A stretch of DNA of 64,000 nt, from contig JAXLVB010000001.1 in the NCBI GenBank assembly GCA_046329195.1, forward strand, positions 3,050,671 through 3,114,670, given 5' to 3'. The DNA is from JAXLVB01 sp046329195. GTDB lineage: Bacteria > Bacteroidota > Bacteroidia > Cytophagales > Spirosomataceae. Below are positions 43,978-53,500 of this stretch, piece by piece. The notes beneath the pieces were generated by a model. That model was not told the origin of the DNA. It worked only from the letters and a program-made list of their open reading frames with translations, and ran no database searches. The translations under genes and the position numbers were made by a program. Numbering within the stretch: position 1 is the stretch's first letter; each line of letters starts with the position of its first letter.

Positions 43978-44799
43978 TTATCCTAAAATACTTACATCTT
44001 GGAGGCGCTGCCGACCCGAATAGAGATTGAGACTGGTTTCCTTCAAAAAACCTACCACGGTTTGTTGATGCTCTGTAGCTAATTCAATAGCCAATGTTGA
44101 AGGGGCCCCCACGGCGACTATAATCGGAATACCTGCCATGAGGGCTTTCTGGATTAATTCAAAACTGATGCGTCCACTCAGTACAAGGATATGATTAGAC
44201 AGCGGAAGCATCTGTTGCCTAAACGCCGCTCCGATGAGTTTATCCAAAGCGTTGTGTCGTCCTACATCCTCTCGAAGCATCAGTAAGTTGCCCCTTAAAT
44301 CAAAAAGCCCCGAAGCATGCACGCCTCCTGTTTTACTAAAATTGGTTTGTGCTTGCCGCAGCACTTGAGGGAGCTGATACAACAAATCGGAGTGAATAAC
44401 TGGGCTGCTCGGAGGAAGTGAATACCGAAGGGTGGTACGAACAAAATCAAGTGAAGTTTTGCCGCACACACCACAGCTGGACGTTGTATAAAAGTTTCGA
44501 CTCAATTTGTGAAAACCCTCAGACACAGCAGGAATTACAGTAACAAAGACTCTGTTCGTCAATGGATTAGCTTTGGTTTCTACTACATCGTGAGCGTCTT
44601 GGATTAAGCCTTCCGTAAACAAGAAACCAAGCGCCAAATCCGCATCATCAGGACCTGGCGTGCGCATGGTTACCGACAAACTTTGTTCTGAAAATACCCC
44701 ATCTTGCTGCCACCGCAATACGATTTCGAGGGGTTCTTCTTCGGCCAGCTCGTCGGAGAGTGATTGAGCCTGTTGGGGGGATATTCGTAAAATTTGCAT
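43978..44799 (-). CDS. fdhD: Formate dehydrogenase accessory sulfurtransferase FdhD
   Basis: 273 aa. Takes sulfur from a cysteine desulfurase and sulfurates the molybdenum cofactor of formate dehydrogenase. Redox/persulfide pair Cys109 and Cys112 in SSCGVCGK, preceded by GFLFTEGLI and followed by GGVHASGLFD and EDVGRHNALDKLIG, the diagnostic blocks. It follows the cysteine desulfurase gene by 33 bp on the same strand. No formate dehydrogenase or molybdenum cofactor genes are in the window. Confidence 0.95.
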   Translation of the reverse strand: MQILRISPQQAQSLSDELAEEEPLEIVLRWQQDGVFSEQSLSVTMRTPGPDDADLALGFLFTEGLIQDAHDVVETKANPLTNRVFVTVIPAVSEGFHKLSRNFYTTSSCGVCGKTSLDFVRTTLRYSLPPSSPVIHSDLLYQLPQVLRQAQTNFSKTGGVHASGLFDLRGNLLMLREDVGRHNALDKLIGAAFRQQMLPLSNHILVLSGRISFELIQKALMAGIPIIVAVGAPSTLAIELATEHQQTVVGFLKETSLNLYSGRQRLQDVSILG

Positions 44800-44832
44800 T
44801 GGGGAATTTCACTTCTAAAGGTAGAGTTTAGA

Positions 44833-45972
44833 TTATTGCCGCATGGCCTGCACCACTTCCACTACATGCTTAATGGCATACTGGATTTGTTCTTCGGTCG
44901 TATAGCGGCCCAAGCTGAAGCGTACGGAGGCATAGGCCAAGTCGTCGGGTACACCAAGGGATTTAAGCACATACGAAGGCTCTACCGAGGCAGAGGTGCA
45001 GGCCGAACCGGATGACACTGCAATGTCTTTAAGGTTCATCAACAGTTGCTCACCGTCCACATCGGCAAATGCCATGTTGGTAACGTGTGCCAATCGAGAA
45101 GCGGTATTTCCATTGACAAAACACGCTGGTAGCGCTGCCAGCAACGACTGTTCAAGATAATCTCTCAATGCTCCTAAACGAACTTGTTCGGTAGTTCTAA
45201 GGCGTTCAGCTGCTTCGCAGGCTTTGCCCAACCCCACAATTCCCGGAACATTGAGTGTACCCGACCGCCTTCCACGCTCGTGTCCGCCGCCGTCGAGTTG
45301 GGCCGTCAGTTTGACGTTTTTGCGAACGTACAATGCCCCAATACCCTTTGGCCCATAAAGCTTGTGGGCCGAAAGGCTCAGTAAATCAATGTTTTGAACC
45401 TGTACATCAATGGGAAGTTTACCAACTGCTTGTGTGGCATCGGTATGAAACAAAACCCCCTTGGCATGGCATAAGGCTGCGATTTCAGCAAGGGGTTGAA
45501 TCACCCCGATTTCGTTGTGAGCCATCATAACCGACACCAATAGAGTATCAGAACGAAGAGCCTCGGCCACTTGTTCTGGACGAATCAAGCCATCAGCTTG
45601 AGGTTGGAGATAGGTCACTTCGCCGCCCAATTGCTCTACATGTTTGCACGTATCAAGTACCGCTTTATGCTCGGTTGCTACCGTAATAAGATGCTTCCCT
45701 CGATACGCCTGTGCCTCAAATACTCCTTTGATAGCCAAGTTGTTAGACTCGGTAGCGCCGCTGGTAAAAACAATTTCTTTCTCGCTTGCTCCCAATAGGT
45801 CTGCCACTTGCCTACGAGCTATTTCTACGGCTTCTTGTGCTTCCCAACCATACAAATGGGTACGGGACGCTGCATTGCCAAATTGCTCGCTAAACCAAGG
45901 CAACATCGCCTCAAGTACCTGCGTATCTACAGGAGTAGTAGCGTTGTAGTCTAAATAAATGGGGAGTTTCAT
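44833..45972 (-). CDS. Cysteine desulfurase (IscS/NifS family)
   Basis: 379 aa PLP enzyme giving alanine and enzyme-bound persulfide. PLP lysine in SLSAHKLYGPKGIGALYV, SGATESNN, the His in ATEHKAVL, and the active Cys in SSGSACTSASVEPSYVL with a long loop as in group I (IscS-like) enzymes. Start at ATG 45972 (MKLPIYLDYNATTP). Located directly upstream of fdhD, suggesting it supplies sulfur to FdhD; a general Fe-S role is also possible since isc/suf genes are not adjacent. Confidence 0.92.
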   Translation of the reverse strand: MKLPIYLDYNATTPVDTQVLEAMLPWFSEQFGNAASRTHLYGWEAQEAVEIARRQVADLLGASEKEIVFTSGATESNNLAIKGVFEAQAYRGKHLITVATEHKAVLDTCKHVEQLGGEVTYLQPQADGLIRPEQVAEALRSDTLLVSVMMAHNEIGVIQPLAEIAALCHAKGVLFHTDATQAVGKLPIDVQVQNIDLLSLSAHKLYGPKGIGALYVRKNVKLTAQLDGGGHERGRRSGTLNVPGIVGLGKACEAAERLRTTEQVRLGALRDYLEQSLLAALPACFVNGNTASRLAHVTNMAFADVDGEQLLMNLKDIAVSSGSACTSASVEPSYVLKSLGVPDDLAYASVRFSLGRYTTEEQIQYAIKHVVEVVQAMRQ

Positions 45973-46072
45973 CAACAGTAAAGGTATGAAATTTTGATAG
46001 ATAGTAAGATTAGTATCAACATGGTAAGATGACTATTTTACCAATAATGTTGTGTGTATCAATGATTCTTTA

Positions 46073-46109
46073 CAAAAAAACGTTCCACTTTTCTGAGAAG
46101 TGGAACGTT
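46073..46109 (-). terminator. Terminator of the lipoprotein hydrolase gene
   Basis: 12-bp perfect stem (46079-46090 with 46098-46109), 7-nt loop, A run on the left giving U on the minus strand. Confidence 0.85.
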
Positions 46110-46142
46110 GAAATTAATGGAGAAAACGATTTGACTGTCTGC

Positions 46143-47174
46143 CTACAACTTAGCACTTAGCCATTGGCTCACCTTGTTGCGAGCTTGTGTTTTGGCATTT
46201 TGATTGTCTGTATTGTTAGTAAGTGGAATGTCAAATGAATGGTTGGCGCCCACGTATTCAACAAACTCAACCGTAGTAGAACCACTATTGAGGGCTCGGT
46301 CTTTGAATATTTTGGTGGCGGCAATCAGGTCATCTTTTGAGGCGCCTAACACCAGCAATGGAGCATAGTTGAGGTATTTACCCTTAGTTGCGTCATAAAT
46401 AGAGCCAAAGTAACTGTAAAAACCTGCACCTGGATAATAGGCAATTGCTGTTTTGAAACCTCCTTCAGCTGGCCGGTCAATGGGGGCTGGTACGGTGTAC
46501 GTTTGGTCATTATACCAAACTGTCCACGTTGTTTTTGCTACTGCCGGAGCATCTACTACTGTTGCAATAGCCGTAGAGCCGCCGTGTGAAAAACCTAACA
46601 AACCGATACGATTATCAATAACATTAGGCAATGAACGTAAAAAAGCCAAGCCTGCGTAGGCATCACGAGGGCGCTCGTAAGCTGCCGAACAAATGGCATC
46701 GGCTGGCGGGGCAATGTCGCAGAATTCAGTTAAGGTCCGAGGGGTGTAGCTGTCAATAAACAGCGTGATGTATTTTTTGGTTTTGAAAATATCCACCCAT
46801 TCGTTAAACTGCGTTTCCATACCTTGAGCCGGTACATCGTTTTTCCAAAGACCTCCACAACCATGCAAGACCACCATAGCAGGTACTTTTTCACCTTGGG
46901 CAAGAGCTGGGTACGATAATTTACCTTTGAGTGTCAGCCCTTTGTCATTCTTGAACGTTACGTCAATAACACGAGCTGTTTGGGCTGGAGGAAGTATAAT
47001 TTCATCAATGGGGAATTGTGGAATGGGGGTAGGAGTTGGGCTTGGTACATTAACAGGCGGAAGAATTTCTTTCTGTTGGTCACAAGAACTAATGCTTACA
47101 GCAACAAGGGTCAATACTCCTACTACAAGGCGGGTGCTAAGGCCGAAAGTTGAGCGAAATAGATTGTTTTTCAT
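46143..47174 (-). CDS. Dienelactone-hydrolase-like lipoprotein
   Basis: 343 aa. Lipoprotein signal with lipobox SISSC (Cys31), then a Pro-rich linker (PTPTPIPQFP) and an alpha/beta hydrolase: VVLHGCGGLWKND, nucleophile Ser in LGFSHGGSTA, and His in GANHSFDIPL. It would sit on a membrane surface facing the periplasm or exterior. Start at ATG 47174, which places the lipobox correctly; the longer upstream frame is excluded. Substrate unknown; resembles the soluble hydrolase at 33128 only in fold. Confidence 0.86.
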   Translation of the reverse strand: MKNNLFRSTFGLSTRLVVGVLTLVAVSISSCDQQKEILPPVNVPSPTPTPIPQFPIDEIILPPAQTARVIDVTFKNDKGLTLKGKLSYPALAQGEKVPAMVVLHGCGGLWKNDVPAQGMETQFNEWVDIFKTKKYITLFIDSYTPRTLTEFCDIAPPADAICSAAYERPRDAYAGLAFLRSLPNVIDNRIGLLGFSHGGSTAIATVVDAPAVAKTTWTVWYNDQTYTVPAPIDRPAEGGFKTAIAYYPGAGFYSYFGSIYDATKGKYLNYAPLLVLGASKDDLIAATKIFKDRALNSGSTTVEFVEYVGANHSFDIPLTNNTDNQNAKTQARNKVSQWLSAKL

Positions 47175-47344
47175 GGCTTTATTTGAATGTGTTTTACTGT
47201 TGTCGGCCCACCAACTTGGTTGGCTTTGACGTTGCAAAACTGGCTCAATTAAGCCTGATGATTCAAGATAAAACCTTTCAACTGCCGAAAAAAGGGCTTA
47301 AAACAGTCCAATTGGGCATTGAAGCGTATTGGGCTACAAAACAA

Positions 47345-47379
47345 AACTCCCGCAAGGCTCTTAAAACCTTGCGGGAGTT
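47345..47379 (-). terminator. Terminator of the DEAD-box helicase gene
   Basis: 13-bp perfect stem AACTCCCGCAAGG (47345-47357) with its complement at 47367-47379 and an A-rich left side. Confidence 0.75.
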
Positions 47380-47415
47380 AATGTATCACGATTTGCTAAA
47401 TCGTGCATTAACTAG

Positions 47416-49161
47416 TTAGTCAGCTATTGCTACTCGCACACGCTTGCCTTTGATAAAGTTGCCGTGCATCGAGCTAATGATTTTTTGGATGGACTCCTGT
47501 GGTACGTCCACGTAAGTAACTCGCTCTTGCAAATCAATATGGCCAATTTGGTTGCCTTTAATACCTGTTTCGCCAGCTAAAGCCCCCACAATATGGCTCG
47601 GTGTAATGCGCTCGGCCTTACCGATGTTAATCATGATGCGGGCCATGCCTGCCTCACGACCTTTTTTGAAAGGCTTGCCACCTTGGTCAAAGCGAGGTTT
47701 GTCGTTGCGGAAACCACCACGTTCTTCACCTCTAATGCCTTGTTTTTCAAAACGACCACCAAATTTGTCGTTTCTGCCATTGCGATTGCCAAAACCATCT
47801 CTATCACGATTCTGACGCATCAACTGGCGTTCAATTTCGCCGTCGAGGTTTTCGTCACCAAACTCGCTTTGTTGTACGCCCATGCTCAGTTTTACCAAAG
47901 CCGCCACAATTTCGGGCGTGGCGTGTCCGGCATGATGAAGGGCTTCGAGTACGTCTTGAAACAAGTCGAGATTACCCTCGGAAATAGTACTTTCAATGTG
48001 CTCAATAAAACGAGCCTTTTTCACACCTACAATGTCCGAGAACGAAGGAATCACCCCTTTCTCGATTTTTACTTTAGTGTAGGCCATGATGTCACGAAGA
48101 CGATAGCGCTCAGCGCCAACAATCAACGAAAACGCCTTGCCCGACTTACCAGCACGGCCCGTACGACCAATGCGGTGTACATAATACTCTTCATCAAGCG
48201 GAATGTCGTAGTTAATCACAGCGTCCACGTCATTCACATCAATACCCCGTGCGGCCACGTCGGTAGCTACCAAGATATTGGTGTTTCCTGAACGGAACTT
48301 GGTCATCACTGTGTTACGAGCCTGCTGACGCATGTCGCCATGAAGGCCTTCGGCTGCATAACCCCGAACAGTCAGGTTTTCGACGATTTCGTCCACTTTG
48401 GCTTTGGTGTTGCTAAACACCAAGATAAGTTTTAGTTGGTAGAAATCAATCAAACGACACATTACTTCCATTTTGGCTTTTGCCTTCACATCGAAGTAGA
48501 GCTGTTCGATATTATCATTAGTGATTTCGTTCTTAACCACCTTTACCAATTTTGGATTGGTTTGGTAATTGGTAGTAAGTGCCAAAATAGGCTTTGACAT
48601 GGTAGCCGAAAACAACACGGTTTGGCGGTCTTCGGGGGTTTGGTCCAAGATACTCTCGATGTCTTCACGGAAGCCCATATCAAGCATTTCGTCGGCTTCG
48701 TCGAGTACCATCATCTTGAGATTGTCAAGTTGCAAGGTGCCACGCTCTAGGTGGTCAATCACCCGACCGGGTGTACCTACCACAATCTGCAAGCCTTTTT
48801 TGAGGTCACGAATCTGGCGTTCGATGCTATCGCCACCGTAGATAGCTCCTACATAAACGCCTTTGCGGTATTTGAGTAATTTTTTGATTTCGTCAGAAAC
48901 TTGAACGGCCAACTCACGAGTAGGGCAGAGGATAAGTGCTTGTGTAGCACGACTTTCGGGGTTTACTTTCTCTACAATCGGAATCCCAAAAGCGGCAGTT
49001 TTGCCAGTACCTGTTTGGGCTTGTCCGATAACGTCACGTCCTTCTAGCAAAAACGGAATGGCTTCGGATTGGATAGGAGATGCCGTGTCGAAACCCATGT
49101 CGGTTACGGCTTGGAGACTGAACTCAGACAGGCCGAGTTCAGAAAATAATAAACGATTCAT
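47416..49161 (-). CDS. deaD: DEAD-box ATP-dependent RNA helicase (DeaD/CsdA type)
   Basis: 581 aa. Q motif region, motif I AQTGTGKTAA, PTRELA, motif II VLDEADEML, motif III FSATM, and VI HRIGRTGRAGK; then a helical C-terminal region, a basic Gly/Arg/Asp-rich stretch (about 430-500, RGGFRNDKPRF) and a DbpA-type RNA-binding domain (MARIMINIGKAERITPSHIV). Acts in ribosome assembly and RNA unwinding at low temperature. A promoter about 240 bp upstream gives a long structured leader, which in other bacteria goes with cold-shock control (inference here). Confidence 0.95.
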   Translation of the reverse strand: MNRLLFSELGLSEFSLQAVTDMGFDTASPIQSEAIPFLLEGRDVIGQAQTGTGKTAAFGIPIVEKVNPESRATQALILCPTRELAVQVSDEIKKLLKYRKGVYVGAIYGGDSIERQIRDLKKGLQIVVGTPGRVIDHLERGTLQLDNLKMMVLDEADEMLDMGFREDIESILDQTPEDRQTVLFSATMSKPILALTTNYQTNPKLVKVVKNEITNDNIEQLYFDVKAKAKMEVMCRLIDFYQLKLILVFSNTKAKVDEIVENLTVRGYAAEGLHGDMRQQARNTVMTKFRSGNTNILVATDVAARGIDVNDVDAVINYDIPLDEEYYVHRIGRTGRAGKSGKAFSLIVGAERYRLRDIMAYTKVKIEKGVIPSFSDIVGVKKARFIEHIESTISEGNLDLFQDVLEALHHAGHATPEIVAALVKLSMGVQQSEFGDENLDGEIERQLMRQNRDRDGFGNRNGRNDKFGGRFEKQGIRGEERGGFRNDKPRFDQGGKPFKKGREAGMARIMINIGKAERITPSHIVGALAGETGIKGNQIGHIDLQERVTYVDVPQESIQKIISSMHGNFIKGKRVRVAIAD

Positions 49162-49395
49162 ACGAGTTGTCTAAGTGCCAATCCAAACACAAGGATTCAC
49201 TTAGGCTACAGGCAGGTAGCCGCAGACCTCGACCATGAGGCCACAATGGTTCGGAACGACAGGATGATTGATAATGCCTAAACTGATGTAACGTTTACAC
49301 CCGCAAGGCTTCTGATGACCAAGTAAAAGATTCAGAAGTAAGCTCCCACCAACGGAGCGAATCAGAGGCGAGCGGATGAGATGCCCAACAATTTC
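49162..49395 (-). promoter_or_regulatory. Structured leader of the DEAD-box helicase mRNA
   Basis: About 233 nt between the promoter at 49401-49433 and the ATG at 49161. Two hairpins lie next to the start: 49171-49177 with 49198-49204, continued by 49180-49184 with 49193-49197, and GGCTAC (49204-49209) with GTAGCC (49216-49221). The first ends 9 nt before the ATG, so it could mask translation initiation. No gene is visible in this stretch. Confidence 0.5.
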
Positions 49396-49400
49396 GGGTG

Positions 49401-49433
49401 CAAAGGTACTATTTTTAGATTGGAATTACCAAA
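49401..49433 (-). promoter_or_regulatory. Promoter of the DEAD-box helicase gene
   Basis: TTTG (49430-49433), 21-bp spacer, TACCTTTG (49401-49408) on the minus strand. Confidence 0.6.
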
Positions 49434-49559
49434 AGAATTGTATTATTTATAGGTAAATTCTTGTATTTGCACAATTTACTCATGGAGAAATTGTATTTCT
49501 GGGGATTGGGGAAGAAGTTAGTGGGGGAATAAAGGGGCATGGTTGGTGTAAAGAAATGA

Positions 49560-49606
49560 CCCCTGACAGCGAGTGTCGCCCAACGAGTGTCGCTGTCAGG
49601 GGCGTT
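49560..49606. repeat. CCCCTGACAG hairpin repeat, copy 2
   Basis: 13-bp perfect stem (49560-49572 with 49590-49602) and trailing CGTT, sharing the outer 10 bp with the hairpin at 15983-16014. Located just after the msrB stop, as copy 1 is just after the polA stop. Confidence 0.65.
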
Positions 49607-49614
49607 GTGGGGTG

Positions 49615-50109
49615 TTACTTCTTAGCGTTGGCGTCTTTTACAAAATTTAACGAAACCGAGTTGATGCAGTAGCGCAGGCCAGTAGGCTCAGGGCCATCGT
49701 TAAAGACGTGTCCTAAATGTGCTCCACAGCGACTGCATTCTACTTCGGTGCGTACCATGCCGTAACTGGTGTCTTTTCGTTCTAAGATGTACTTTTTGCC
49801 AAAAGGTTGCCAAAACGAAGGCCAGCCTGTACCCGACTCAAACTTGGTGTCGGAGCTAAACAGCGGGGCGTTGCAACATACACAATAATAAGTGCCCTTT
49901 TCGTGATTATCCCAATACTTACCCGTAAAAGCTCGTTCGGTGCCAGCATTGCGAGTCACATTAAATTGCTCGGGTGTAAGTAGTTTTTTCCACTCTTCTG
50001 GTGTTTTTTCTACTTCATATTTGTGTGCTTTCTCGTCTTTTTTCTGAGCAAAGCTACAACTGGTGAGCAGTAAGGAACAGGCTGTGAGTGCTAAAATGAA
50101 TGATTTCAT
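49615..50109 (-). CDS. msrB: Peptide-methionine (R)-S-oxide reductase, lipoprotein
   Basis: 164 aa. Repairs oxidised methionine (R form). Lipobox LTSC at Cys18, so it acts in the periplasm rather than the cytoplasm. Zinc-binding pairs in YYCVCCNAP and ECSRCGAHLGHVF, substrate loop GTGWPSFWQPF, and catalytic Cys in LRYCINSVSLNF. Pure MsrB without a fused MsrA. The 3' hairpin repeat follows the stop. Confidence 0.94.
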   Translation of the reverse strand: MKSFILALTACSLLLTSCSFAQKKDEKAHKYEVEKTPEEWKKLLTPEQFNVTRNAGTERAFTGKYWDNHEKGTYYCVCCNAPLFSSDTKFESGTGWPSFWQPFGKKYILERKDTSYGMVRTEVECSRCGAHLGHVFNDGPEPTGLRYCINSVSLNFVKDANAKK

Positions 50110-50529
50110 ACGTTGTTGAACTAGTTAGAATTTATATCAAATACGAATTTGAACTTGAAAAGGTTTTGAGTTATTCCCCAAAAAACGCTGCGTGGTCGGC
50201 TGGCCGACATTTCGAGCCTTGCTTGCTACGTTTCGACCGAATTTCTCTACGGTTCAACCCCGATTTTTGATTGTTCGATACAGATTATTTGAACTCTAAT
50301 GTAGGGATGTTCATTTTTGAATTTTTAAAGTTAATCAAAATCAACAGCTCTTCTATGGGTTGTTTTCTTGATTAAGGAATAAACGATGATGTAGTACCCA
50401 AATCGCAGGTTATCAGAATAGCTCTTAGCGTTAAAATTGAGAAATTTGTCAGAGAACTGATGGTTTCTGCGATGTAATTTTTTACCTTTAGCCCTGCCAA
50501 TTACCCTTTCCAAAACCTCCAACGAAACG
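50110..50529. other. Intergenic region between divergent msrB and the propeller kinase
   Basis: 420 bp. It holds a GC-rich palindrome GTCGGCTGGCCGAC (50195-50208) and a -7-like TACCTTTA (50483-50490) ahead of the kinase without a matching -33. Nothing else could be supported; a 63-codon minus-strand frame at 50331-50522 looks spurious. Confidence 0.5.
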
Positions 50530-53500
50530 ATGTCCTCCCGATTAGTACGATTGTGGATAGCAATGTGTGTGCTACAGCCATTGGGTCTGCTGGCACAAAT
50601 CGCTACCTTATCGTTTCAGCATCTTAGCATTGAGCAGGGGCTGTCAAACAGCTATATAACCTGTATCACTCAAGACAACTATGGGTTTGTTTGGATAGGA
50701 ACCGCCAGTGGCCTCAATCGCTTTGATGGCGTGCGGTGTGTGCAATATACACATTTGCCCGGCAAGTACAACTCCCTCTCACACAAGTTGATACGCTCTG
50801 TTTTGAAGAGTCATGACGGTACGATGTGGGTAGGGACGCAACGGGGCTTAAATCGCTTTGATGCCTCTACACAAACCTTCAAGCGGTATTTTTTTGACCC
50901 ATTGGGCGATGGATGCAACCATATTCGTTGCCTTGCTGAAGATGCTTCGGGGATGCTTTGGCTAGGGACTAACAATGGTGTGGTGGCGTTTAACCCCAAG
51001 ACCGAAAAGTCGTACCTGCTGCACTTACCTACCGACCTAATCTCAAAACCTTCGGTTTATAATATTCGCTGCCTCTTGCCCGATGGCAACACGCTTTGGG
51101 TAGGTACGCAGTTGGGCTTATATGCCTATAACATCAAGGATAAAGGGTTTGAGGTTCACTGCCAAAGTGAAGAATTGGGTTCGCTGCCTGATAACTACAT
51201 TTCGTCATTAGCAAAGAATCCAAAAACAGGCCAATTGTTAGTTGGAACTCGAAAAGGGATGCTATTAGCTATGAATCAAGAAGAGGGTACTTTTATGAGT
51301 TTGCCCTTGAAAGTAGGAGAAAATTTGGCTATTTCTTCGATTTTGTTTGCCCATGACGGCTCGTTGTGGGTGTCGTCGCAGGGGGGAGGGATGTTAAAGT
51401 ATCTTCCTGTGCAGCAGCGGTTTATTGCGTATATGAGCAACGAAAACGACCCGTATTCGATTCGCTCAAACATGCTAAAACAGTTGTTTCAAGACAAAGG
51501 TGGTGTGATTTGGGCGATTTCGACTGATGGAGGCGTAAGCAGGTGTAATCCGTTTGTCAACAAATTTAACGAGGTCTTTAGCGAAATCAATTATCGCCCC
51601 CAAAGCACCTTAGGAACTGATGTGTCGGGCCTGAGTATTGACCCTCAGCACCATTTATGGTTTGCTTCACGAGATGGCTTGATAAAGGTAAATCGTCAGA
51701 CCGACAGCTACGAAATCTATAAAAAAGAAACGCATGGACTGAGCGACAATTACCTTTTTGACGTTTGCGCTGACCGAACGGGCAAAATTTGGGTGGGGAC
51801 CAATGAATTTTTGAATCGTTTGGATCCTGTTACCAAAAAAGTAGAAGTGTTTCCGTACCTGCCAGCCAAAGAAACCCCTACCGATTATCCACCGTTTAAT
51901 CCACAAGCTCGAAATTTTATAGCTGGGTTTCAGGTGTTTTGTATCAGAGAAGCTCCCGATGGGCGTATTTTTATTGGTACGTCTGAAAAACTGAATATTT
52001 ATGACCCTGCCACAAATAGTTTCTCGAACCGATTCAACGACCAGCGGATTAACCGCCTACCGGGCAAAAACTACAATACACTTTACATAGACAGCAAAGG
52101 GAATCTTTGGGTCGGTTCGATTGATGGGATGATAAAAGTCAGTGCCGATTTAGCCCATTTTATCGTCTATAAACACAACGACGACGACTCCAACAGCCTT
52201 CCTGATGATGGGGTAGTTTCGTTTGCCGAAGATGCACAAGGTAATATGTGGATCGGTACCGACGAAGGGCTTTCGTACTTTAACCAAAAAGCCAATAAGT
52301 TCACCAACTTTTTTAAAGAGCATGGGCTGCCGTTTAATGGCTGTCCAAGTTTAAAATTAGTTGGTAATCAGCTATGGATTGGTACAGGTTTTGGCTTAGC
52401 GTGTATGGATGTCCGCACGCACAAAATCACGACATTTGACCGTGCTGATGGGCTTCGAGCTTCTGAATTTGAAACGAGTTCCTTGGCAAAAGACAGCCAA
52501 ACAGGCGAGTTGTTTATGGGGGCTACTCGTGGCGTGGTGTATTTTGATCCTCGGCAAGTTACTCAAAACCACTTTGTTCCGTCGGTGTACCTGACTTCGT
52601 TCAAAGTAGCAGGCAACGAACTCATTCAAGGGATAATTCCTTCAGAGGAACAAGTGGTTGAGTTAAACCACGACCAAAACTATTTTTCGTTTGGAATGGC
52701 AGCCCTGAGTTTTGATCACCCCGAAGGTAATCAGTATATGTATCGGCTCGAAGATTTTGATAACAAATGGGTTGTGGCTGGTAGTCAGGCGTTTGCGAGT
52801 TACACCAATATCCCTCCTGGCGAATATAAACTACGGATTAGGGGATCAAACAACGATGGGGTTTGGAGCAAAAAAGATTTCGTATTGCCTATTGTGATTA
52901 AGCCGCCGTTTTGGCAAACGTGGTGGTTTCGGTTTATCATCTTGCTCGAACTCATCACTTGGGGCGTGTATTTGTATCAACAACGTCTGCGCCTGATTCA
53001 GCGAGAACACGAAACTGAGCTCCGTTTGGTGAAAGAGCAACAACTGCTCCAAGAAAAACTCAACCTTGAGTTGGCCGAGAAGTTGGATTATCAGCAAAAA
53101 TACGAAGCGGCTCAAAAGCACCAGGTCGAAGTGGAACGGAAGTCACTCTTATTGGAGCGAGAAAAAGCAATGGCCAAATACCAAAACCTAGTCAATCAGT
53201 TAAATCCGCACTTTTTGTTTAACAGCTTGGCAGTATTGGATAGCCTTATTTTTAAAGAACAGAAACTGGCCTCAAAATACCTTCGTCAATTGACCAAGGT
53301 ATATCGGTATTTGATTGAAAATGATGAAAATGAGGCGGTTACCTTAGAGCAAGAAAAACGATTTGCTCAAGATTTTATCGGCTTGTTACATACTCGCTAC
53401 GGTAAGGGCTTGGAAGTGACGGTGAATGTGCCTGAGCAGTTCAACGAAAAAAAGATTGTTCCGGTTACCTTTCAGAACCTCATCGAAAATGCCATTAAGC

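Noticed and set aside
47150..47419. A plus-strand 89-codon frame across the helicase 3' end
   Set aside because: It runs through the terminator hairpin and the start of a convincing lipoprotein gene on the other strand.
50195..50208. GTCGGCTGGCCGAC palindrome as an operator
   Set aside because: It is isolated, GC-rich like the other intergenic repeats, and far from any promoter-like sequence I could identify.
50331..50522. A 63-codon minus-strand frame upstream of the propeller kinase
   Set aside because: No family resemblance, no promoter or terminator, and odd residue content.
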